Of a DNA stretch of 5,915 nucleotides, positions 1 to 5,915 are shown piece by piece. Position 1 is the first letter of the stretch; each line of letters begins with the position of its first letter. Origin of the DNA: Bacteroidota bacterium (GTDB lineage Bacteria; Bacteroidota; Bacteroidia; Chitinophagales; Chitinophagaceae); NCBI GenBank assembly GCA_947463975.1, contig CANHUW010000106.1, positions 1 through 5,915 on the forward strand, read 5' to 3'. The notes beneath the pieces are model-generated. The model worked only from the letters and a program-made list of their open reading frames with translations, was not told where the DNA came from and searched no databases. A program made the translations under genes and the position numbers.

Positions 1-1895
1 TAAATACTATGTGTATCATTTGCTTTATCTAATTCTACTTTTAAATTATTGATAATAAAATCTTGTCTCTCTGGAGTATTCTTACCCATATAATATTCCA
101 ACAAGTGTTGTATGTGATCTCCTTGTTCTAACAAAACAGGAGCCAATTTAATATCTGCACCAATAAACTTGCCAAATTCATCAGGACTAATTTCTCCCAA
201 TCCTTTGAATCGAGTAATCTCAGGTTTAGCACCTAATTCTTTAATAGCATTTTGTTTTTCTTGCTCGTCATAACAATATATGGTCTTCTGTTTATTTCTC
301 ACTCTAAATAACGGGGTCTCTAAGACATATACATGCCCTTTCTTTACCAAGTCTGGGAAAAACTGTAAAAAGAAAGTAAGCATCAACAAGCGAATGTGCA
401 TGCCATCCACATCGGCATCTGTTGCTATAACAATTTGATTATATCTTAATCCTTCTAAGCCATCTTCAATGTTTAATGCGTGTTGCAAAAGATTGAACTC
501 TTCGTTTTCATATACAACCTTCTTGGTTAAACCAAAAGCATTTAAAGGCTTACCTCTCAAGCTAAATACCGCTTGTGTGTCTACATTTCTAGATTTGGTA
601 ATACTACCACTTGCAGAATCTCCCTCTGTGATAAACAAAGTAGTATGCTGTTGATTAGAAATATATATTTCCTTATTCTTAGTGGGTGCATCTTCGTTTA
701 AGTGAACCCTACAATCTCTCAATTTTTTATTATGCAAATTGGCTTTCTTAGCTCTTTCATTGGCTAATTTTTTTATGCCAGCCAATTCTTTACGTTCTCT
801 TTCATTTTGTTCAATTCTTTTCTTCAAGGCATCAGCAGTAGCAGGATTCCTATGCAAGAAATTATCCAATTCTTTAGCTAAAAACTCAGTAATAAAGTTT
901 TTCATGCTAGGCCCGCCATCTGCCACATTTTGAGAACCTAATTTTGTTTTTGTTTGACTTTCAAAAACCGGCTCTTGAACTCTAACAGATACGGCAGCTA
1001 CAATACTTGTTCTAACATCGGATGCCTCGTAATCTTTTTTGTAAAAATCACGTATCACTTTCACGTATGCTTCTCTAAAGGCTTGTTGATGGGTACCACC
1101 TTGAGTAGTGTATTGGCCGTTTACAAAAGAGAAAATATCTTCACCATAATCATTATTATGAGAAATGGCCACTTCAATATCTTCTCCACTTAAATGAATA
1201 ATGGGATATCTTAATTCATCCGGATTGGTTTTTCTTTCTAATAAATCTAATAAACCATTCTTACTAACAAACTTTTTATCATTAAAATAAATACTCAGCC
1301 CTGCATTTAAATAACAATAATTCCATAACTGACTTTCAATGTATTCATAAATAAAATGAAAATTTTTGAATACAGTTGAATCAGGCACGAAACTTACCAA
1401 AGTGCCATTGGCTTCGGTAGTTTTAGTTTCTTTTGTTTCTTCTATCAATTGTCCTTTCTTAAAACTAGCTGACCTTGATTTTCCTTCTCTAAATGCTGTC
1501 ACTGTAAAATCCTCGCTCAAAGCATTCACCGCTTTGGTACCTACTCCATTCAAACCCACTGATTTTTGGAAAGCTTTACTATCGTATTTAGCTCCTGTAT
1601 TGATCTTACTTACAACATCCACAATTTTACCTAATGGAATACCACGACCGTAATCTCTAATGGTTACTGTTTTATCTTGAATACTAATCTCAACTTGTTT
1701 TCCATACCCCATGGTATGTTCGTCAATACAATTATCAATCACTTCTTTAATCAATACATATATGCCATCATCAGGTGCCGATCCGTCACCTAATTTACCA
1801 ATATACATACCTGGCCTTAAACGAATATGTTCTTTCCAATCCAAAGACCTAATGGAGTCTTCGTTATATTCAACGGGTATTTTAGCTTCTGCCAT
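1..1895 (-). CDS. parE: DNA topoisomerase IV subunit B (ParE), 3' end cut by window edge
   Basis: ATPase subunit of the type IIA topoisomerase that, with ParC, decatenates and relaxes DNA after replication in the cytoplasm. Reading back from the ATG at 1893-1895 gives 631 uninterrupted codons. The GHKL ATPase domain shows EVIDNCIDE (residues 51-59), DYGRGIP (81-87) and SVGLNGVGTKA (112-122). The transducer domain carries the lysine loop QTKTKLGS (314-321). The TOPRIM domain shows EGDSASGS (424-431), RGKPLN (447-452) and DADVDG (493-498), and RFKGLGE follows at 562-568. The RPGMYIGKLGDGSAPDDG N-terminus and the DYGRGIP and EGDSASGS variants fit the Bacteroidota ParE subfamily better than GyrB. 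The visible protein has about the full family length, and the cut codon at bases 2-1 reads TA-, so it is either a stop or Tyr. parC often follows parE in this phylum and would lie beyond the left edge. No strong Shine-Dalgarno is present before the ATG. Confidence 0.95.
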   Translation of the reverse strand, partial: MAEAKIPVEYNEDSIRSLDWKEHIRLRPGMYIGKLGDGSAPDDGIYVLIKEVIDNCIDEHTMGYGKQVEISIQDKTVTIRDYGRGIPLGKIVDVVSKINTGAKYDSKAFQKSVGLNGVGTKAVNALSEDFTVTAFREGKSRSASFKKGQLIEETKETKTTEANGTLVSFVPDSTVFKNFHFIYEYIESQLWNYCYLNAGLSIYFNDKKFVSKNGLLDLLERKTNPDELRYPIIHLSGEDIEVAISHNNDYGEDIFSFVNGQYTTQGGTHQQAFREAYVKVIRDFYKKDYEASDVRTSIVAAVSVRVQEPVFESQTKTKLGSQNVADGGPSMKNFITEFLAKELDNFLHRNPATADALKKRIEQNERERKELAGIKKLANERAKKANLHNKKLRDCRVHLNEDAPTKNKEIYISNQQHTTLFITEGDSASGSITKSRNVDTQAVFSLRGKPLNAFGLTKKVVYENEEFNLLQHALNIEDGLEGLRYNQIVIATDADVDGMHIRLLMLTFFLQFFPDLVKKGHVYVLETPLFRVRNKQKTIYCYDEQEKQNAIKELGAKPEITRFKGLGEISPDEFGKFIGADIKLAPVLLEQGDHIQHLLEYYMGKNTPERQDFIINNLKVELDKANDTHSI

Positions 1896-1937
1896 AATTA
1901 TCAATACTTTAGGAGCCTAAAAAGCCCCGAGTTTGTG

Positions 1938-1945
1938 CAAATCTA
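1938..1945 (-). promoter_or_regulatory. Putative parE promoter -7 box
   Basis: The minus strand reads TAGATTTG, an exact match to the Bacteroidota primary-sigma -7 consensus TAnnTTTG. It lies 42 bases upstream of the parE ATG, which would leave a short leader of about 35-40 bases. No TTG or TTTG element is found at the usual 19-21 base spacing upstream, so the call rests on the -7 match and its position. Confidence 0.4.
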
Positions 1946-2001
1946 ATTCTCAAACGGCCTTATGTCATCTAAAATTGTTCAAAATGGGTCAAATGTGGAT
2001 A

Positions 2002-2076
2002 AATGGATTAAAGCGTTATCTTTAACCTATCGAAAATGCGCCGAAATACCCCGTTGTAGATCTAGAATGGATTAAA
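2002..2076. repeat. Pair of 11-base direct repeats (AATGGATTAAA)
   Basis: AATGGATTAAA occurs at 2002-2012 and again at 2066-2076, with starts 64 bases apart, in the intergenic region just before the plus-strand operon. The sequence is AT-rich, so chance is a fair explanation. A regulator binding as two spaced copies is possible but has no other support. Confidence 0.25.
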
Positions 2077-2091
2077 AACCAATCAGTTCTA

Positions 2092-2556
2092 TTGATCCCA
2101 GAAAACCTTCAATTTCAAGATTTTTTGAGAACAATGGACAGTGAAAGTTTAGATAAAGCAGTTTTTGACCTTTCAGAAACAATATCTCCTCAAATTGATT
2201 GCACACAATGTGGGAATTGTTGTAAAAGCTTAATGGTCAATATCAATAATGATGAAGCCGATAATCTAGCTGCTTATTTGGGACAAAACAGGGAGGAATT
2301 TGATACCAAATACTTGGAAAAAGGCGAATCTGGCAGAATGGTTTTAAATGCCATCCCCTGCCATTTTTTAGTGGGCAATAGCTGTAGTGTGTATGAACAT
2401 CGATTTGAGGGATGTAAAGAATTCCCTGCTTTTCATGTAAAAGACTTTAACAAAAGACTTTTTACCACCTACATGCATTATGATAGATGTCCTATTATCT
2501 TTAATGTATTAGAAACATTGAAAAAAGACTTGGAATGGCAATTCGTTTCGGAGTAG
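2092..2556 (+). CDS. YkgJ-type CxxCxxCC cysteine-cluster protein
   Basis: Small cytoplasmic protein of the YkgJ/UPF0153 cysteine-cluster family, presumed to bind zinc or an Fe-S cluster. Its biochemical role is not established. In the 154-residue form, the signature CTQCGNCC spans residues 37-44, followed by Cys90 and Cys98 (CHFLVGNSC), Cys108 in FEGCKEFP and Cys133 in DRCPIIFNV. This is the family's full cysteine set, so the protein looks intact. No signal peptide or membrane segment is visible. The start is uncertain. The TTG at 2092 is used because it keeps a FQDFLRTM segment that resembles the amphipathic N-terminus I expect in relatives. The ATG at 2134 would give 140 residues and keep every cysteine. 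The frame stays open upstream to 2026 but offers no ATG, GTG or TTG there. It is the first gene of a three-gene operon, and its end overlaps the next gene by 22 bases. Confidence 0.8.
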   Translation: MIPENLQFQDFLRTMDSESLDKAVFDLSETISPQIDCTQCGNCCKSLMVNINNDEADNLAAYLGQNREEFDTKYLEKGESGRMVLNAIPCHFLVGNSCSVYEHRFEGCKEFPAFHVKDFNKRLFTTYMHYDRCPIIFNVLETLKKDLEWQFVSE

Positions 2557-3704
2557 ATCAGCTTATTGCAAACAATCCATTATGGAAAAATGCACCAATT
2601 GGATTATTAACCAATGATGCAGCAATGACAGTTGATCATATACATAGCAGGATTGCATTAATCAAAGCTGGATTTAATATTACAAAATTATTCTCACCAG
2701 AACATGGTATAGATACGAAAGGAGCTGATGGTGAAAAAATGAAAGATGGATTTGACCCACTCTCTGGTCTGCCCATTACTAGTTTGTATGGTGAAAAATA
2801 TATGCCTGATGAAAAAGATCTTCAAGGGATTGAAATTTTATTGTTTGATATACCTGATGCGGGAACCAGATTCTACACTTACCTATGGTCAATGACTTAT
2901 TTTTTAGAGGCAGCTGCAACTTACAATAAAAAAATCATCGTCTTAGATAGACCAAATCCACTAAGTGGAAATCTTGCAATGATCGAAGGGCCTTCATTAG
3001 ATGAATCTGTTGCAAGTTTTATAGGAAGATTTAATATACCCATCAAACATCAATGTAGTATTGGTGAATTGGCTTTGTACTTTAATATAATAAAAGGATG
3101 GAATGCAAAACTTGAAGTCGTTCCCTGTAATGGATTGAAAAGAACAGATTTATTTTCAGCTTGGAAACAACATTGGATACCCACCTCACCTGCTATTCAA
3201 AATTTTAATGCCTGTTTATTGTATCCAGGCTTTTGTTTTTTTGAAGCAACCAATGTTTCAATTGGCAGAGGCACTACTTATTCTTTTGAATGGTTTGGTG
3301 CAGCATGGTTAAATATGGACGCTATTGTGGCTGTATGTAAAAATATGTTCAGTGAAGATCTAGCTATGGAAATTACAAGTGTAGCTTTTAAATCTAATAA
3401 AGAAAAAGAATGGCTTCCTGGGATACATTGTACAGTAAAAGACCCCGAAAATTATGATGCAGTATTAAACGGTTTATTATTACTCAAAATAATTAAAGAT
3501 TTACATCCAAAACATTTTGAATGGGCGTCCTATCCAACCAATGCGAACCCTACAGGCAAAAATCATCTTTCATTATTGTTAGGCATTCCTAATGCAGAAG
3601 CATTATTTGATTTACCCTTGCAAAATTGGTTGCAAAAAATACAGATTCTTTTAAGAGTAGACTATTGGAAAAAAGAAATTGAACCTTACTTGCTTTATAC
3701 ATAA
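2535..3704 (+). CDS. DUF1343 / NamZ-type exo-beta-N-acetylmuramidase-like protein (GH171 family)
   Basis: Characterised members of this family (NamZ of Bacillus subtilis, glycoside hydrolase family 171) release N-acetylmuramic acid from the non-reducing end of peptidoglycan fragments. This 389-residue protein covers the whole domain: GLLTNDAA (residues 23-30), FSPEHG (53-58), SGLPITSLYG (77-86), FDIPDAGTRFYTY (104-116), LDRPNPLSG (137-145), EGP (151-153), YPGFCFFEATN (230-240), SIGRGT (242-247) and a YLLY end. It departs from the usual motifs as I know them in places: HQCSIGEL for HGMTIGEL, TSPAI for PSPNI, and FEATN for FEGTN. The N-terminus begins directly with the domain and has no signal peptide or lipobox, so the protein should be cytoplasmic, unlike many exported relatives. 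That would suit cleavage of imported disaccharides rather than of the wall itself. The ATG at 2535 overlaps the preceding gene by 22 bases, which suggests translational coupling. Substrate is inferred. Confidence 0.85.
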   Translation: MAIRFGVDQLIANNPLWKNAPIGLLTNDAAMTVDHIHSRIALIKAGFNITKLFSPEHGIDTKGADGEKMKDGFDPLSGLPITSLYGEKYMPDEKDLQGIEILLFDIPDAGTRFYTYLWSMTYFLEAAATYNKKIIVLDRPNPLSGNLAMIEGPSLDESVASFIGRFNIPIKHQCSIGELALYFNIIKGWNAKLEVVPCNGLKRTDLFSAWKQHWIPTSPAIQNFNACLLYPGFCFFEATNVSIGRGTTYSFEWFGAAWLNMDAIVAVCKNMFSEDLAMEITSVAFKSNKEKEWLPGIHCTVKDPENYDAVLNGLLLLKIIKDLHPKHFEWASYPTNANPTGKNHLSLLLGIPNAEALFDLPLQNWLQKIQILLRVDYWKKEIEPYLLYT

Positions 3705-3708
3705 TATA

Positions 3709-4566
3709 ATGAGTACAATAACTTCAGTTGCCATATTAACAAATACCCAATCAGGAAAACATAAGGGAGAAATTACAGCTCAATGGCTGAATTCAAAGCT
3801 TAGTTTATTGGGTATTCAAAATACTATTTTTACAAACGATTGGCCTAGCAACGAAACATTACATACATTCACAGATTGTTTTATTATTGGAGGCGATGGA
3901 ACCATCAATTTTTTTATTAATCGCTATCCAGACTGTAAAATTCCACTTATACTTTTCAATGGTGGCACTGGCAATGACTTTGCCTGGAAATTATATGGAG
4001 GTCTAAGCAATGAAGCTTTATTTGAGACGATATTTGAAAGAACTCCACAGTATATTGATGCAGGTAAGGTAAACGAAAGATTGTACATTAATTGCCTAGG
4101 TATTGGATTTGACGGCGAAATTGTAGCATCCATGAAAACCATTAGAATCATTGGTGGACATTTTGGATATATGCTAGCAGTTATTTACAAAATTTTGTTT
4201 TTTAAAGAATCATACTTAAAAATTCAAACTGAATTCAAAAATATAGAAGGATATTTTTTATTAGCTTTATTCGTGAACTCTTCTAGAGCTGGAGGAGGTT
4301 TTTTTATTGCACCCACGGCACAAATCAATGATGGCTATTTAGACATGGTGTTAGCCAATAAAATGCCTATTTGGAAAAGACTTTGGTATTTACCCATTAT
4401 CAAAAAAGGAAAACATTTACATTATCCATTTATTACCCATCAATTAGGAAAAGAATTCACTATTGAATCTGATAAACCATTACCTATTCAATTAGATGGT
4501 GAATTATTCTATGCCAATAAGCTTCAAATAAGTAATTTAAACAAACAATTTTTATTCAGAATCTAA
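3709..4566 (+). CDS. Diacylglycerol kinase family lipid kinase (YegS/DgkB-like)
   Basis: Predicted ATP-dependent kinase that phosphorylates a lipid hydroxyl, such as that of diacylglycerol or a sphingoid/ceramide lipid, at the inner face of the membrane. Bacteroidota make sphingolipids, so the substrate is open. From the ATG at 3709 it is 285 residues, near the usual size. The catalytic domain shows the nucleotide-binding GGDGT (61-65) and GGTGNDFA (85-92). The second domain shows GIGFDG (131-136), AGGGFFIAP (194-202), NDGYLD (207-212) and QLDGE (261-265), all family hallmarks. No clear membrane-spanning helix is present. A TTG at 3679 would add ten residues (ending HNI) that lie inside the previous gene and do not look like family sequence. 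The ATG four bases after the previous stop is therefore preferred. It is last in the operon, and its final 15 bases overlap the convergent methyltransferase gene. Confidence 0.88.
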   Translation: MSTITSVAILTNTQSGKHKGEITAQWLNSKLSLLGIQNTIFTNDWPSNETLHTFTDCFIIGGDGTINFFINRYPDCKIPLILFNGGTGNDFAWKLYGGLSNEALFETIFERTPQYIDAGKVNERLYINCLGIGFDGEIVASMKTIRIIGGHFGYMLAVIYKILFFKESYLKIQTEFKNIEGYFLLALFVNSSRAGGGFFIAPTAQINDGYLDMVLANKMPIWKRLWYLPIIKKGKHLHYPFITHQLGKEFTIESDKPLPIQLDGELFYANKLQISNLNKQFLFRI

Positions 4567-5742
4567 TGGGGTTTTTTCAACCCTTCGAGTACCAGCATAC
4601 ATTTCGTATTCTAACAATCTGCAATCTATTTTAGCATTTAAGAATTCAATCCTTCTGCTAGGTTTTAATCTAATTTTTTTAGCCAATTCTAAATTGCCAG
4701 TAAAGATGTATCCTATAGCACCTTTACATTTATTCTTTAAAAAATCCCCCATTCTTGCATAGGTCTTTTCTAATGCTACTTCTTCCCCTAATCTTTCACC
4801 ATATTCAGGATTAAACATTACTATAGCATTGTTCATATCATCTGGCAATGTGGTTGATTCAAAATCACACACTTGAAAATCAATTAAATCTTCCACCCCT
4901 GCTACAGTTGCATTTATTTTTGCAACCTTGATCGCATCCTTACTTAAATCCGATGCAATAATTTTAAGTGTTGGTAAAGCTCTAACTTGTCTTTCTAAGA
5001 CAGCTTTTTCTTCTTCATATATAGTTGCATCGTATCCTAATAAATGCATAAAAGCATAATTATCTCTTAATAAACCTGGAGCAGATTTAGTCGCAATTAA
5101 AGCGGCTTCAATAGCTAATGTACCTGAACCACACATTGGATTGATAAAAGGAGTAAACTTATCCCATTTGGTAGATAAAATTGTTGCAGCAGCCAATGCT
5201 TCTAACATAGGTGCTTTGCCAGGCAGTTTTCTATAGCCATGTCTTGCCAATGAGGCACCTGATGTATCTAAGAATAGTTCAGCCTCATCATTCTTCCAAA
5301 ATAAATATACTACTGCACCTGATAATTCCGAACCTGTTGTAGGTCTTTTATTCGTTGAATTTCTAATTCTATCCACAATGGCGTCTTTCACTCTTAAATT
5401 AGCGAATAAATTGGTTTGAATAGTAGGATTAAACACATTGCTGATCACTGAGAAATAGCCATCCGGCTGAATCATTTTCTCCCAATGAATATTTAAAGCT
5501 TCTCGATATAATTCATCAGGATCATTGCAAATAAATGCTTTTAATGAATACATTACCTGACTCGCCGTTCTCAAATTCAAGTTTAATTTGATACAATCAT
5601 TGACTGTACCAGTTAACTCCACACCAGTTTGAAATACACGATCGATATCAAAACCCAAAGAAATCACTTCATTTCTTAAAGCCGGAGCTAACCATTTATT
5701 ACAGGTAATGATGATTTTACTTTGATTTTTAAATACTTGCAT
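4552..5742 (-). CDS. THUMP-domain class I SAM-dependent RNA methyltransferase (RlmL-like)
   Basis: Predicted rRNA methyltransferase related to the N-terminal half of Escherichia coli RlmL, which makes m2G2445 in 23S rRNA. The 396 residues comprise an N-terminal ferredoxin-like/THUMP RNA-binding region (about 1-155) and a Rossmann methyltransferase domain with SAM motif I NPMCGSGTLAIEAAL (201-215), ASDLSKDAI (263-271), catalytic-loop motif NPEYGERLG (311-319) and a YIFTGNLELAKKI stretch (345-357). E. coli RlmKL is a fusion of about 700 residues. This protein lacks the RlmK half, as is usual outside proteobacteria. Two motif residues differ from the E. coli pattern: Asn201 replaces the Asp of DPMCGSG, and Glu313 replaces the second Pro of NPPYG. 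The ATG at 5740-5742 is the clear start, followed by MQVFKNQSKIIITCNKWL. The gene lies downstream of tRNA-Val beyond a terminator, and its tail overlaps the lipid kinase gene. The exact target guanosine is inferred. Confidence 0.87.
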   Translation of the reverse strand: MQVFKNQSKIIITCNKWLAPALRNEVISLGFDIDRVFQTGVELTGTVNDCIKLNLNLRTASQVMYSLKAFICNDPDELYREALNIHWEKMIQPDGYFSVISNVFNPTIQTNLFANLRVKDAIVDRIRNSTNKRPTTGSELSGAVVYLFWKNDEAELFLDTSGASLARHGYRKLPGKAPMLEALAAATILSTKWDKFTPFINPMCGSGTLAIEAALIATKSAPGLLRDNYAFMHLLGYDATIYEEEKAVLERQVRALPTLKIIASDLSKDAIKVAKINATVAGVEDLIDFQVCDFESTTLPDDMNNAIVMFNPEYGERLGEEVALEKTYARMGDFLKNKCKGAIGYIFTGNLELAKKIRLKPSRRIEFLNAKIDCRLLEYEMYAGTRRVEKTPLDSE

Positions 5743-5746
5743 AGAG

Positions 5747-5754
5747 CAAACTTA
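5747..5754 (-). promoter_or_regulatory. Putative -7 box for the RlmL-like gene
   Basis: The minus strand reads TAAGTTTG, an exact TAnnTTTG match that ends only four bases before the ATG. Transcription starting the usual few bases downstream would give an mRNA with almost no 5' leader. No well-spaced -33 TTG is seen: the nearest (5781-5779) has a 24-base spacing and lies inside the terminator hairpin. Chance is possible in AT-rich DNA. Confidence 0.3.
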
Positions 5755-5768
5755 GCCTAATTTGAATG

Positions 5769-5798
5769 AAAAAGTCCTCAACCTAAGTTGAGGACTTT
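5769..5798 (-). terminator. Rho-independent terminator of the tRNA-Val transcript
   Basis: A perfect 12-bp inverted repeat (5771-5782 with 5787-5798) encloses a 4-base loop. On the minus strand the stem ends in GAGGAC followed by a run of five T (5773-5769), the form of an intrinsic terminator. It begins six bases after the tRNA 3' end and finishes 26 bases before the methyltransferase start. On the plus strand the hairpin is followed by TTTAATGGG, a poorer T-tract, so it acts mainly on minus-strand transcripts. Confidence 0.85.
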
Positions 5799-5804
5799 AA
5801 TGGG

Positions 5805-5879
5805 TGGGAGCACACGGGTTCGAACCGCGGACCCCCTCGGTGTAAACGAGGTGCTCTAAACCAACTGAGCTATGCTCCC
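5805..5879 (-). tRNA. tRNA-Val (anticodon UAC)
   Basis: The minus strand folds into a complete 75-base cloverleaf. The acceptor stem is GGGAGCA/TGCTCCC with discriminator A, followed by the canonical T8-A9. The D arm is GCTC...GAGC with the AGTTGG loop. The anticodon stem CCTCG/CGAGG carries loop TTTACAC, giving anticodon TAC (5844-5842), which reads GUA and other Val codons. The T arm is CGCGG/CCGTG with loop TTCGAAC and one G-U pair. The bases after A73 are CCCA rather than CCA, so in this alignment the CCA tail is not encoded and must be added enzymatically. A one-base shift would pair the flanking T (5880) with A73 and appear to encode CCA, but that breaks the canonical U8. Confidence 0.96.
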
Positions 5880-5898
5880 ATTTCCCTTTTGAGGAGTG

Positions 5899-5906
5899 CA
5901 AAAATA
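5899..5906 (-). promoter_or_regulatory. Putative tRNA-Val promoter -7 box
   Basis: The minus strand reads TATTTTTG, an exact TAnnTTTG match whose last base is 20 bases upstream of the mature tRNA 5' end, a natural spacing for a short tRNA 5' leader. The matching -33 element would fall past the right edge of the window and cannot be checked. Confidence 0.55.
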
Positions 5907-5915
5907 AGGTTAGGA

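Noticed and set aside
1..1895. GyrB as the identity of the first gene
   Set aside because: The RPGMYIGKLGDGSAPDDG region, DYGRGIP and EGDSASGS fit Bacteroidota ParE. GyrB of this phylum usually has DNGRGIP and EGDSAGGS.
469..1920. Several short plus-strand open frames opposite parE (64-95 codons)
   Set aside because: They lie wholly or almost wholly antisense to a full-length parE with all its motifs. Their peptides are low-complexity and match no family I know.
2017..2024. TATCTTTA as a plus-strand -7 box for the operon
   Set aside because: It matches TAnnTTTG at one base short of full, has no -33 element at suitable spacing, and TAAAATTG at 1970-1977 is an equally good one-mismatch site. 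Neither can be called.
3924..4151. Minus-strand 75-codon open frame inside the lipid kinase gene
   Set aside because: It is antisense to the conserved GGTGND and GIGFDG motif region of the kinase and shows no domain of its own.
4569..4583. GGGTT/AACCC hairpin as terminator of the plus-strand operon
   Set aside because: The stem is only five base pairs, no T-run follows on the plus strand, and the sequence encodes the end of the methyltransferase.
5771..5798. Inverted repeat as part of a mobile element or attachment site at the tRNA gene
   Set aside because: Its position just after the tRNA and its T-run fit an ordinary terminator. No integrase gene or duplicated tRNA end is present in the window.

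Overview
The window looks like chromosomal housekeeping DNA from a low-GC member of the Bacteroidota, most likely a Chitinophagia or Sphingobacteriia relative. Three things point there: the Bacteroidota type of ParE, the sequences of the other proteins, and TAnnTTTG promoter -7 boxes with no strong Shine-Dalgarno sequences. There are five protein genes and one tRNA. I see no mobile element, CRISPR array, phage gene or sign of recent transfer.

Layout: positions 3-1895 (minus strand) hold topoisomerase IV subunit B (parE), which runs off the left edge at or very near its C-terminus. A 196-base divergent intergenic region follows (1896-2091). A compact plus-strand operon then runs from 2092 to 4566: a CxxCxxCC cysteine-cluster protein (YkgJ-like), a NamZ/DUF1343 glycosidase-like protein without a signal peptide, and a diacylglycerol-kinase-family lipid kinase. 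The first two genes overlap by 22 bases and the last two are 4 bases apart. The lipid kinase gene overlaps tail to tail by 15 bases with a minus-strand THUMP-domain rRNA methyltransferase of the RlmL type (4552-5742). Upstream of the methyltransferase, also on the minus strand, are a strong intrinsic terminator and tRNA-Val(UAC), with a matching promoter -7 box at the right edge.

How they may work together: parE, the RlmL-like enzyme and tRNA-Val are core DNA-topology and translation genes. The three-gene plus-strand operon is the least understood part. It joins a predicted MurNAc glycosidase, a predicted lipid kinase and a putative metal-binding protein, which could hint at cell-envelope recycling, but this is inference from adjacency only. 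I found no convincing new system. The points most worth a second look are this operon, the unusual motif residues in the methyltransferase, and the convergent gene overlap without a visible terminator.
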